A DNA stretch of 64,000 bases from Arthrobacter sp. CDRTa11 (lineage in GTDB: Bacteria; Actinomycetota; Actinomycetes; Actinomycetales; Micrococcaceae): NCBI RefSeq assembly GCF_026427775.1, contig NZ_CP044532.1, positions 3,906,001-3,970,000 on the forward strand, in the 5' to 3' direction. The first letter of the stretch is position 1; every line of letters begins with the position of its first letter. This document shows, one piece after another, positions 52,354 to 60,065 of this stretch. Below the pieces are notes generated by a model that saw only the letters and a list, made by a program, of their open reading frames with translations, was not told where the DNA came from and searched no databases. Both the position numbers and the translations under genes were made by a program.

Positions 52354-53820
52354 TTAGACCTGGGCGGCTACACCGTCACGGGAGATGTCCACCATGTCCT
52401 CGCGCGGCACCACCTTGATGCGCTCACGCTTGACCTCGACGCCGTGCGATCCGCCGGCTTCGGTGGCTGCGGCGCCCAGGGCGAGCTCGTGGGCGTCCAG
52501 GGCCAGCCAGCCTTCCCAGCTGGTGAACTTCACGCCACGGGAGTCAAGGAGATCGACGATGGCGTCAGCCTCGGGAACAGCGGCGACCGGCAGGTTTTCG
52601 CGGTCCTCCAGCAGGTAGGTCACGGTCTCCAGGGCGTCGCCCTTGGTGTGGCCGATGAGGCCCACCGGGCCGCGCTTGATCCAGCCGGTGGCGTAGATGC
52701 CCGGCACGTGGGTGCCGGCGGCATCCAGGACGCGTCCGCCGTCGTTCGGCACTACGCCCTTCTTGTGGTCGAACTCGATCTCCGGCAGCGCGGAACCGAA
52801 GTAGCCGATGGCGCGGTACACGGCCTGGACCGGGTAGTCCACGAACTCGCCGGTGCCGCGGGCGTTGCCGGTGCCATCCAGCTCGGTGCGCTCGAACTTC
52901 ATGCCGGCCACCTTGCCCGGCGTCTCGGCGTCGTCATAGATTTCCACCGGGCTGTGCAGGAAGTGCAGGTGCAGGCGGCGGGATGCGGTGAGCTCGGAGA
53001 GGTCCTCGGGCTGCTCGGCGATCCAGTTGGTGAGCGTGCCCACCATGGTCTTGACCTGGTTGTTGCTCTGGATCAGGCGGTCCGATTCCTCGTCGAACTC
53101 GAAGTCCTCGGCGTAGAGGATGATGTCCACGTCCTTGGAGTGGGACAGCTCGCGCAGCTCCAGCGGGGTGAACTTCACCTGGGCGGGGCCGCGGCGGCCG
53201 AAGACGTGCACGTCGGTGACCGGGGATGCCTTCAGGCCGGCGTAGACGTTGTCCGGGATTTCGGAGACCAGCAGGTCATCGGCGTGCTTGGAGAGGACGC
53301 GGGCCACGTCCAGCGCCACGTTGCCGTTGCCGATCACGGCGATTTCCTTGGCGTCCAGCGGCCATTCGCGGGGAACGTCCGGGTGTCCGTCGTACCAGGA
53401 GACAAAGTCAGCGCCACCGTAGGAGCCGTCCAGCTCGATGCCCGGGATGTTCAGGTCCGCGTCCTTGATGGCGCCGGTGGCGAAGATGACGGCGTCGTAG
53501 TGCGTGCGCAGGTCCTCGATGGAGAGGTCGGTGCCGTAGTCCACATTGCCGAAGAATCGGATGTCGCCGCGGTCCAGGACCTTGTGCAGGGCGTTGACGA
53601 TGCCCTTGATGCGCGGGTGGTCCGGGGCCACGCCGTAGCGGATCAGGCCGTAGGGTGCCGGGTAGCGGTCGAAGAGGTCGATGCTCACGGTCAGCTCGCC
53701 GCTCTTGACGGCCTCGCTCTTGGTGAGGATGTCAGCGGCGTAGACGCCTGCCGGGCCGGAGCCCACGACGGCGACGCGCAGCGGACGATCGGCAGAGCCT
53801 ACGGTGGTGCTTGATGACAC
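52354..53820 (-). CDS. fprA: Ferredoxin/adrenodoxin-type NADP+ reductase, FprA copy 2
   Basis: A 488-residue flavoprotein starting at GTG after AAAGGA. FAD motif VAVVGSGPAGVYAADILTK, NADP motif VIGNGNVALDVARVL, FGRRGPAQVKFTPLELRELSH, and C-terminal GIYATGWIKRGPVGLIGHTKGDA. It is highly similar along its length to the copy at 28604-30055, with differences concentrated in the first 15 and last 60 residues. It lies just downstream of a siroheme synthase gene in the same direction, so it may serve sulfite or nitrite reduction. Confidence 0.93.
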   Translation of the reverse strand: MSSSTTVGSADRPLRVAVVGSGPAGVYAADILTKSEAVKSGELTVSIDLFDRYPAPYGLIRYGVAPDHPRIKGIVNALHKVLDRGDIRFFGNVDYGTDLSIEDLRTHYDAVIFATGAIKDADLNIPGIELDGSYGGADFVSWYDGHPDVPREWPLDAKEIAVIGNGNVALDVARVLSKHADDLLVSEIPDNVYAGLKASPVTDVHVFGRRGPAQVKFTPLELRELSHSKDVDIILYAEDFEFDEESDRLIQSNNQVKTMVGTLTNWIAEQPEDLSELTASRRLHLHFLHSPVEIYDDAETPGKVAGMKFERTELDGTGNARGTGEFVDYPVQAVYRAIGYFGSALPEIEFDHKKGVVPNDGGRVLDAAGTHVPGIYATGWIKRGPVGLIGHTKGDALETVTYLLEDRENLPVAAVPEADAIVDLLDSRGVKFTSWEGWLALDAHELALGAAATEAGGSHGVEVKRERIKVVPREDMVDISRDGVAAQV

Positions 53821-53847
53821 GGCTGTGTTCCTTTTGTTCGATCCGGC

Positions 53848-53911
53848 CCAACTGGGTAGCGCTATCTGTCGTTTTGAGGGCTCATAACGACAGTTAGCGC
53901 TACTTAGTTGG
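53848..53911. repeat. 26-bp imperfect inverted repeat with TAGCGCTA core
   Basis: Left arm 53848-53873 and right arm 53886-53911 match at 23 of 26 positions across a 12-nt loop. Each arm contains TAGCGCTA and CTGTCGTT or its complement. It occupies the gap between the siroheme synthase stop and the FprA start, where it may attenuate read-through or stabilise RNA. Confidence 0.7.
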
Positions 53912-53920
53912 GTTGGTGGG

Positions 53921-55192
53921 CTAGGTGGTGAGGACTCGGGGCTTGTTCGGGGTGGTGGTGCCATAGTCGGCGGTTTTGAAGTGCGACGGCGCGAACGGGC
54001 TCACGCGCACCACGTCACCGATGACAATCACCGCCGGATTTGCGACGCCGGTGGCTTCCGCCTGGTCGGCGATGGAACCCAGCGTGCCGATCGTCACGCG
54101 CTGATTCGGCAGATAGCCGTTCTCAACGATGCCAACTGGAGTGTCCTGAGGCAAACCGGCACTGTGGAGGGCGGCTGCAGATTCGCGCAGCTGGCCCACG
54201 CCCATCAGCAGGACGATGGTGTGATCCGCCCTGGCCGGGACCTCGGAAAGTTCCTCGTGCCCGGTGACCACGCTGAAGCCCTTGGCCAGGCCGCGGTGCG
54301 TCACGGGAATGCCGGCGGCGGCGGGTACGGAGATCGCGGACGTGACGCCGGAAACCACTTCAACCTCGACGCCGTGCTGCCGGCAGAATTCGGCTTCCTC
54401 GCCGCCGCGGCCCAGGACGTAGGGGTCGCCGCCCTTGAGCCGGACCACGCGGTTGCCTTTGAGTGCTTCGTCCACGAGGATCCGGTTGATCTCGGACTGC
54501 GGCACGGGGTGGTGGCCGGGGGTCTTGCCCACCTCAATGACACGGACGTCGGGGGAAAGTTCATTCAGGAGTTCGCGGGGGCCGAGACGGTCTGCCACCA
54601 CGACGTCGGCCTGGCCCAGGAGCCGGCGGCCGCGGACGGTAATCAGGCCGGTGTCGCCCGGTCCGCCACCCACGAGGGCCACGCTTCCGGCGGAAGCCGT
54701 GTCCTTCGAAGTACGGCGCCGGCGCAGCGGGAGGTCGCCGGTTTCCAGTGCGGTGGCGACGGCGTCGCGCAAGGCCATGGCCCGGCGCGGGTCTCCCCCG
54801 GCGTTGATGGCAATCTTCACGTCGTCCACCACGGCGACGGCGGGAGTCCAGGCGGCCGAGGCTTCATGGTCGGAGGCGTTGACGCACCAGATGCGCTGCG
54901 CCTCGGCATCCTTGGAAACCTGGGTGTCCACGGCCGCATCGCCGGTGGCGGTCTGGACGAACCAGACGCCGTCGACGTCTTCCGTACGGTAGGTGCGTGG
55001 CTCCCAGGTGAGCAGGCCGGCGTCGGCGAGTTCACGGAGCGCAGCGGAGGCAACGGGAGCCACGACGGTGACCCGGGCACCGGCGTCGAGCAGGCCCTTG
55101 GCGCGGCGCGCAGCCACGGGTCCGCCGCCCACCACCAGCACGGGGCGGCCGAGCAGCCGCAGTGCTGTGGGGTAAATATCCTGAATTGCCAT
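53921..55192 (-). CDS. cobA: Siroheme synthase: precorrin-2 dehydrogenase plus uroporphyrinogen-III C-methyltransferase
   Basis: A 423-residue bifunctional protein. The N-terminal CysG-type domain has the NAD motif VLVVGGGPVAARRAKGL (residues about 18-34) and INAGGDPRRA. The SUMT domain from about 165 has VALVGGGPGDTGLITVRG, RLKGGDPYVLGRGGEE and GIPVTHRGLAKGF. It would methylate uroporphyrinogen III to precorrin-2 and oxidise it to sirohydrochlorin for siroheme. The typical CysG ferrochelatase/dimerisation segment is shortened. Siroheme serves sulfite/nitrite reductases, fitting the FprA gene downstream. Confidence 0.92.
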   Translation of the reverse strand: MAIQDIYPTALRLLGRPVLVVGGGPVAARRAKGLLDAGARVTVVAPVASAALRELADAGLLTWEPRTYRTEDVDGVWFVQTATGDAAVDTQVSKDAEAQRIWCVNASDHEASAAWTPAVAVVDDVKIAINAGGDPRRAMALRDAVATALETGDLPLRRRRTSKDTASAGSVALVGGGPGDTGLITVRGRRLLGQADVVVADRLGPRELLNELSPDVRVIEVGKTPGHHPVPQSEINRILVDEALKGNRVVRLKGGDPYVLGRGGEEAEFCRQHGVEVEVVSGVTSAISVPAAAGIPVTHRGLAKGFSVVTGHEELSEVPARADHTIVLLMGVGQLRESAAALHSAGLPQDTPVGIVENGYLPNQRVTIGTLGSIADQAEATGVANPAVIVIGDVVRVSPFAPSHFKTADYGTTTPNKPRVLTT

Positions 55193-55302
55193 AGATCGAC
55201 GATAGGGCCGCGTCACATTCCCCAACAACGACGGCGGAAACACCAGTTCACGTAAGGTAACCCGGCGTAACTTAGGGTTCGCAGCACGGGGCAGAGTGGC
55301 GG

Positions 55303-55391
55303 GCCGCCGTCGTGGGGCACTTTGGGGCGGATCAGGCCCTGCAACTGCTCGGGACGCGGCGTGTCCGTGTCAATGTGCCCCGTTTCGGCGG
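55303..55391. repeat. Dispersed ~90-bp intergenic repeat, copy 1
   Basis: Begins GCCGCCGTCGTGGGGCAC, continues TTTGGGGCGGATCAGGCCC, and ends GTGTCAATGTGCCCCG. It shares most positions with the copies at 56651 and 58168. It lies between the TetR stop and the siroheme synthase promoter. Confidence 0.85.
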
Positions 55392-55438
55392 TTGTTCGGT
55401 CGCGGCAGCCACGGACAACAGCAGGGCCCGACGGCGGG

Positions 55439-56059
55439 TCAGGCCTTGGGCGGAAGTCCGTGGGTCAGCGCGTGGGACAGGAGGGCCGAGGCCGTCCATC
55501 TCATGGAAGCAGCCGCCTCTTCCCTGCCGAGGCCGCCAATGTCCGTCAACCACACCAGCGCCTCGATGCCGATGGCGCTTCGGATGGTCAGGACAAGCCG
55601 ATGGATGTCCTTCTCGTCCATCTTTCCCTGAAGCGGGGAGAGTGCCTCGGCGATCCAGCCGATCGCCCGGCCCTGCCTGAGGGGCAAGTGCTGCTGACCG
55701 TCGGCGGGCTCGAGCGAAAGCCGAAGCATGGTCCGCTGCTGGGCTTCGGTTTCGATGATCATCGCAGTGAACTCCGCTACCACTGCATCCAGCCGCTCGG
55801 CCACGTCCTCAGGAGGTGACGCAGGCAGCAGCGAGGTCCGGGCGGTTTCCGGGTGGGCCGCGGCCAGCAACTCTCTCTGGCCGGGGAAATACCGGTAGGC
55901 GGTGCTCCGGGCGACGCCCGCGAGGAGTGCGGCTTCGTCCACCGTAGGCGTGGCACCGGAAGCAACGAGCTGGCGCGCGGCAGCAACCAGGGCATCCAGC
56001 GTCCGGCGCTTCTGGCCCGTCCGTCCCACGTCCGCATAAGCCCTTGACATGGGCTTCAT
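55439..56059 (-). CDS. TetR family regulator of the cupin gene
   Basis: A 206-residue regulator. The helix-turn-helix covers about residues 20-65 (TPTVDEAALLAGVARSTAYRYFPGQRELL), and a helical effector domain follows. It diverges from the cupin gene; the gap holds a perfect palindrome (56077-56094). It probably represses that gene and itself. The ATG at 56059 or at 56050 could be the start. Confidence 0.9.
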   Translation of the reverse strand: MKPMSRAYADVGRTGQKRRTLDALVAAARQLVASGATPTVDEAALLAGVARSTAYRYFPGQRELLAAAHPETARTSLLPASPPEDVAERLDAVVAEFTAMIIETEAQQRTMLRLSLEPADGQQHLPLRQGRAIGWIAEALSPLQGKMDEKDIHRLVLTIRSAIGIEALVWLTDIGGLGREEAAASMRWTASALLSHALTHGLPPKA

Positions 56060-56076
56060 GGTACACCAGTCTTGTG

Positions 56077-56094
56077 ATGGGACATCAGTCCCAT
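56077..56094. promoter_or_regulatory. TetR operator candidate ATGGGAC-ATCA-GTCCCAT
   Basis: A perfect 7+4+7 palindrome in the 64-base gap between the divergent TetR and cupin genes. Its position makes it the most likely binding site of the neighbouring repressor. Confidence 0.7.
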
Positions 56095-56123
56095 AAAGTT
56101 ATCAATGCATCGAGGCGGGCACC

Positions 56124-56621
56124 ATGGAGACGAAGAACTCAGCCACAGCAATCATCCGGCAGCCCGGCGAAGGCCCCCGGCGCTGGTTCTTCGGGGGCGG
56201 CGTGCATACGTGGAAGGCGACAGCAGAGGAGACTGCGGGGGCATTCCTCCTGTTCGAAGACGAGATGGGACTGAACAAGGTCACACCTCTGCACACCCAC
56301 CCGGACTCGGACGAAACCATGTACATCCTGGCCGGGGAGATCCTGATGCACATGGACGGGACTGAACACCGGGTGGCTGCGGGTGGTGTGACCATCGCAC
56401 CGAGAGGTGTTCCGCACGCCTTCAAAGTCCTTCAGGAGGGGACCCGCGTGCTGTGCCTGCACACCCCGGGCAGTGCCCAGGAGTTCTACTTCGGCGCGAG
56501 CGAACCTATGGCTCCTCGGGAAGTGGCAGGGGTGGTGGACTTCAACCGCATCCGCGAATCAGGGCGGGTAAATGGCGGCATCGAGATCATCGGTCCCCCG
56601 CCGTTCCCGGAAAGCCACTGA
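56124..56621 (+). CDS. Cupin-domain protein
   Basis: A 165-residue single-domain cupin. The metal-binding motif PLHTHPDSDETMYILAGE gives the two histidines and glutamate of cupin motif 1. Motif 2 is GVPHAFKVL. It resembles quercetin-dioxygenase-like or small-molecule-binding cupins; the substrate is unknown. An upstream in-frame ATG is absent, so the start METKNSATAI is used. Regulation by the divergent TetR protein is likely. Confidence 0.88.
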   Translation: METKNSATAIIRQPGEGPRRWFFGGGVHTWKATAEETAGAFLLFEDEMGLNKVTPLHTHPDSDETMYILAGEILMHMDGTEHRVAAGGVTIAPRGVPHAFKVLQEGTRVLCLHTPGSAQEFYFGASEPMAPREVAGVVDFNRIRESGRVNGGIEIIGPPPFPESH

Positions 56622-56650
56622 GGCGCCGGGCACTTCCGCCCCAGGGATGC

Positions 56651-56740
56651 GCCGCCGTCGTGGGGCACTTTGGGGTGGATCAGGCCCTGGAGCTGCTCAA
56701 AACCCGGCGTGTCCGTGTCAATGTGCCCCACGACGGCGGC
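56651..56740. repeat. Dispersed ~90-bp intergenic repeat, copy 2 (perfect ends)
   Basis: The ends form a perfect 18-bp inverted repeat (56651-56668, GCCGCCGTCGTGGGGCAC, and 56723-56740). The middle carries GGATCAGGCCCTGGAGCTG and CGGCGTGTCCGTGTCAATG. Its right end forms the last seven codons of the leftward SRPBCC gene. Confidence 0.88.
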
Positions 56741-57194
56741 CTCCACCTTCTGAGGGGTGAGCCAGGAACCGGCCCCGCTCGGCGATGAGGCGTTGCAGGT
56801 AGCGGCGCAGAAACAGCCGCTCGGCCAGGCGGCCAAGGATTCCGAATGGCGCCGCGAACTCCACGCGGTCCGTCATGATGCTGCCTTCGCCGGCGGACTC
56901 GAACTCATGGACGTGCCGGAAAGACTTGAACGGGCCCCTCACCTGCTCATCCACAAAGCTGCCGGGAAAGTCGACGGCGGTGACGCGGCTTGTCATGGTC
57001 AGCGGGATTCCGAAGTGCCGGGCGCGCCAGGTGACTTCCTGGCCCTCGCCGATCAGACCGGTCCGCACGCCTCCAACCGCCCGCTCCCCCGAGCCCTTCT
57101 GGGAGTCCATATGGGCGTCAATGCTGCGTGCGAGGTCGAACAGCTGTTTTCGGGGCAGGACGGACTCGGTGCGGCACACAAAGCTGACGGTCAT
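56718..57194 (-). CDS. SRPBCC family protein
   Basis: A 158-residue protein with an SRPBCC/polyketide-cyclase-like pattern: TVSFVCRTESVLPRKQLFDLARSID, GQEVTWRARHFGIPLTMTSRVTAVDFPGSFVDEQ and MTDRVEFAAPFGILGRLAERLFLRRYL. These bind hydrophobic ligands; the function here is unknown. The C-terminal residues GGGRRRGAH come from repeat copy 2, so the original stop was probably lost to the repeat. The start is the second Met, with the preceding nine residues judged non-native. Confidence 0.8.
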   Translation of the reverse strand: MTVSFVCRTESVLPRKQLFDLARSIDAHMDSQKGSGERAVGGVRTGLIGEGQEVTWRARHFGIPLTMTSRVTAVDFPGSFVDEQVRGPFKSFRHVHEFESAGEGSIMTDRVEFAAPFGILGRLAERLFLRRYLQRLIAERGRFLAHPSEGGGRRRGAH

Positions 57195-57377
57195 GGCGCC
57201 AGTCTGCCAGACCCGAATCACCGGCTCGATGCCGCAAAGGCGTAACTTTTAGGCACCGGTGACCCCACGGCCGCCGGCAATCCGGCACTTCATATCCGTA
57301 ACCGCGGCAAGACTTACGCAAACCCGGCGCCGGCAGTGAGGCGACCATCCGCCACCAGCGTCTGCCAGACTGGCTGC

Positions 57378-58121
57378 ATGGCATCCGGATCTCCAGAGCC
57401 CGCCCCCAACACCGCCGACGCATTCCTCGCCCGGCTCCAGGAACTGCGGTCCGACGCCGAGCAGGCGAAGTAAGTCCGCTACTTCAAGCTGGGCCCCGGG
57501 GAATACGCCGAGGGTGACTTCTTTCTAGGAGTCCGAATGGGCGAGGTCTTCGAGCTGGCCAAAGAGTTTGTCACCATGGAACTGCCGCAGATCGAGGACC
57601 TCCTGGACAAAGACATCCACGAGGCCCGGGCTGGAGCGGTCAAGATCATGGCGCTGCAGGCTTCCGGCAGGAAGGCCCCGGAAGAACTGCGCCGGGATCT
57701 CTATGAGCTGTACCTGCGCCGGCATGACAGGATCAACAATTGGGACCTGGTGGACCTTGGCGCCGGCAGCGTTGTGGGCGGGTGGCTCGTCGACAAACCC
57801 CGTGACGTCCTCTACGGCCTGGCCCGCTCGCCCAACTTGTGGGAACGCCGTACCGCCATCGTGGCGACATCCTGGTTCCTGCGGACCGGCGACACGGAGG
57901 ACACCTTCGCCATCGCAGAGTTGCTCCTCGACGACACGGAGGACCTGATCCACAAGGCCACCGGAGGTTGGCTGCGCGAGGCCGGCCGCAGCGACATGCC
58001 CCGGCTGCTGGAATTCCTTGACGCACACGCCGCCACGATGCCGCGGACAGCCTTGCGCTACGCGATAGAACACCTGGACAAGCCGGAGCGGGACCACTAC
58101 ATGAGGCTTAAAACTGCCTGA
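57378..58121 (+). pseudogene. DNA alkylation repair protein (AlkD-like), broken by an in-frame stop
   Basis: Frame 57378 starts MASGSPEPAPNTADAFLARLQELRS and hits TAA at 57471-57473 (codon 32). The same frame then runs on without further stops to 58121, reading VRYFKLGPGEYAEGDFFLGVRM, the conserved N-terminal AlkD motif. It is followed by HEAT-like helices (WERRTAIVATSWFLRTGD, EDTFAIAELLLDDTEDLIHKATGGWLREAG). One base change (for example TAC to TAA, restoring Tyr) would give a normal 247-residue AlkD-type glycosylase. As it stands, only a 194-residue product from the ATG at 57537 could be made, lacking the first helices. Confidence 0.82.
57537..58121 (+). CDS. Possible truncated AlkD-like protein from internal start
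   Basis: The 194-residue product begins MGEVFELAKEFVTM after GGAGTCCGA. It keeps most HEAT-repeat helices of the AlkD fold but misses the first 53 residues of the intact form. Whether it is made or functional is uncertain. It is listed so that the surviving reading frame is not lost. Confidence 0.5.
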   Translation: MGEVFELAKEFVTMELPQIEDLLDKDIHEARAGAVKIMALQASGRKAPEELRRDLYELYLRRHDRINNWDLVDLGAGSVVGGWLVDKPRDVLYGLARSPNLWERRTAIVATSWFLRTGDTEDTFAIAELLLDDTEDLIHKATGGWLREAGRSDMPRLLEFLDAHAATMPRTALRYAIEHLDKPERDHYMRLKTA

Positions 58122-58167
58122 CGCCGCCGGCTGTCATAGCGCCAGTGCGCACCAGCGCCTGGTGATT

Positions 58168-58257
58168 GCTGCCGTCGTGGGGCACTTTGGCGTGGATCAG
58201 GGCTTGCAGTCGCTCAAAACGCGGCGTGTCCGTGTCAATGTGCCCCGTTTCGGCTGC
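58168..58257. repeat. Dispersed ~90-bp intergenic repeat, copy 3
   Basis: Starts GCTGCCGTCGTGGGGCAC, then TTTGGCGTGGATCAGG, CGCGGCGTGTCCGTGTCAATG and TGCCCCGTTTCGGC. Ends less complementary than copy 2. It lies between the AlkD-like gene and the convergent ABC permease gene. Confidence 0.85.
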
Positions 58258-58335
58258 GGGGTGCCTGGGACACAGCAGAGCCCGACGGCGGGACTCGCCG
58301 TCGGGCTCGTGATGTTCAGTTTTGGGAAGCCTGCG

Positions 58336-59307
58336 CTAGCGGGTGCTGCCCGAGAGCAGGCCGCGGCTGCGCAGGAGGCGCTTCTCGATCGGTGCGAAGA
58401 CCAGCAGTTCGATCAGGATGCCAACGGCGAGGATCAGCAGGATCGCGGACATCACCACGGTCATGTCGGACAGCAGGCGGCCCTGGTCCAGCAGCGAGCC
58501 GAGGCCGAAGCCGATGGTTCCGCCCACCGCGATGATTTCAGCGGCCATGAGGGAGCGCCAGGAGAACGCCCAGCCCTGCTTGAGCCCGCCCAGGTAGCCC
58601 GGCAGCGCCGCGGGAAGGATGATCTGCAGCGCCATTTGGAGCCGTGATGCGCCCAGGACGGTGCCCACACGGCGGTACTGCGGCGGGATCTGGTCCACGC
58701 CGGAAATCAGGCCGTTGATGATGGACGGGATGGCACCCATCAGCACCACGAAGTACACGGTGGCATCCGTCAGGCCGAACCAGATGATGGCGGCCGGCAC
58801 CCACGCCACGGACGGCAGCACCTGCAAGCCGGAAATCAGCGGCCCGAACGCGCGCCGCAGCGGAGCCACCTGGGACAACAGCAGCCCCACCGGTGTGGCG
58901 ACGGCAACACTGATCAGGAAGCCCACCAGGCCGCGCTGAAGCGAGGTCCAGACAGCTTCCTGCAGCTTCCCCTCGCCCCACAGCACGCCAACCTGCCCCA
59001 GCACATCCAGCGGCCCGGGAACGAGGTCCCGCCGCTTGACGCCGAGCGACACGTAGAACTGCCAGACGAGGATCAGCACCACCAGGGCGGCGATCGGCAG
59101 GAGCACACGGCTCCAGTCAATCCGGGCCTTGCGGGCGGCGTCGGACTGGAGGGAATCAAGGCCAGATTCGAGCTCGCGAAGATCCTCATGCCCGGTGGAG
59201 GATCGGGTCAGCGCGGCGGTGATGTGCCTGGTTTCTGCCGGTTCAGCAGGTGCGGGTGCGGGTTCCGTGGAACTGGCCTCGGCGAGTGGAGTGGGGTTAC
59301 TTGGCAT
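58336..59307 (-). CDS. ABC transporter permease (sulfonate/nitrate/taurine type)
   Basis: A 323-residue protein with a Pro/Ala/Glu-rich N-terminal tail (about 60 residues) and six membrane segments. The BPD_transp_1 signature EAA-like loop is PQYRRVGTVLGASRLQMALQIILPAALPGYLGGLKQGWAFSWRSLMAAE, split across residues about 220-270. It pairs with the ATPase gene by an 11-base overlap and with the substrate-binding gene. This is the SsuC/TauC/NrtB permease class for organosulfur or anion uptake. Confidence 0.92.
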   Translation of the reverse strand: MPSNPTPLAEASSTEPAPAPAEPAETRHITAALTRSSTGHEDLRELESGLDSLQSDAARKARIDWSRVLLPIAALVVLILVWQFYVSLGVKRRDLVPGPLDVLGQVGVLWGEGKLQEAVWTSLQRGLVGFLISVAVATPVGLLLSQVAPLRRAFGPLISGLQVLPSVAWVPAAIIWFGLTDATVYFVVLMGAIPSIINGLISGVDQIPPQYRRVGTVLGASRLQMALQIILPAALPGYLGGLKQGWAFSWRSLMAAEIIAVGGTIGFGLGSLLDQGRLLSDMTVVMSAILLILAVGILIELLVFAPIEKRLLRSRGLLSGSTR

Positions 59308-60022
59308 GGCGGCGAATCTCCTCCCGCAGCCGGGCTGTGATGACCCCGGTCAGCTGTCCGGCAAGCCCGGCGTCGGTTCGGTGTTCCTCGGTGACGGCCC
59401 ATTCCTGGACCACGCGGCCCGGACGGGAGGACAGCAGCAGCACGCGCTGGCCCAGCCGGACGGCCTCGCGGACGTTGTGGGTGACAAAAACGATGGTGCG
59501 CCCGGTTTCCTTCCAGATGCGCTCCAGCTCGTCGTGGAGGAGGTCGCGGGTAATGGCGTCCAGGGCCGCGAACGGCTCGTCCATGAGCAGCAGCTGCCGG
59601 TCCTGCGCGAGGGAACGGGCCAGTGCCACGCGCTGGCGCATGCCGCCGGACAGCTCGTGCGGCCGCTTGTCGCCCGCGCCGCCGAGGTGGACCAAGTCCA
59701 GGAGTTCGTCGGCCTTGACGCGCCGGTCGGCCTTGCCCACGCCGCGCAGCTTCAGTGCGAGCTCGATGTTCTCCCGGGCCGTCAGCCAAGGGAAGAGGGC
59801 GGCGTCCTGGAACATAAAGGCCGCGCCGTCGCTGGGTACTTCAAGAGCGCCCGACGTCGGGACCTCCAGTCCCGCCATGATGTTCAGCAGGGTGGACTTG
59901 CCGCAGCCGGAGGCTCCGAGGAGGGCCACGAACTCGCCCTTCCCAATGTTGGCGTTGACGTCGTCCAGCACCGGGGCGCCGTCGCCGAAGCGCTTGCCCA
60001 GGTTTTCCAGTACGACTGGCAT
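59297..60022 (-). CDS. ABC transporter ATP-binding protein (sulfonate/nitrate type)
   Basis: A 241-residue ATPase with Walker A LLGASGCGKST, signature LSGGMRQRVALARSLAQD, Walker B LLLMDEPFAALD and switch VTHNVREA. Subfamily features match SsuB/TauB. It overlaps the downstream permease by 11 bases and follows the binding-protein gene by 43 bases. Energises the importer encoded at 58336-61217. Confidence 0.94.
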   Translation of the reverse strand: MPVVLENLGKRFGDGAPVLDDVNANIGKGEFVALLGASGCGKSTLLNIMAGLEVPTSGALEVPSDGAAFMFQDAALFPWLTARENIELALKLRGVGKADRRVKADELLDLVHLGGAGDKRPHELSGGMRQRVALARSLAQDRQLLLMDEPFAALDAITRDLLHDELERIWKETGRTIVFVTHNVREAVRLGQRVLLLSSRPGRVVQEWAVTEEHRTDAGLAGQLTGVITARLREEIRRHAK

Positions 60023-60065
60023 GGTCCCGTCCTTACGTTGATGGTTGATGCTGCAAAGCTGCGGT

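Noticed and set aside
52300..53814. 504-residue open frame antisense to FprA copy 2
   Set aside because: Mirror of the coding strand, as is the similar frame at 28715-30082.
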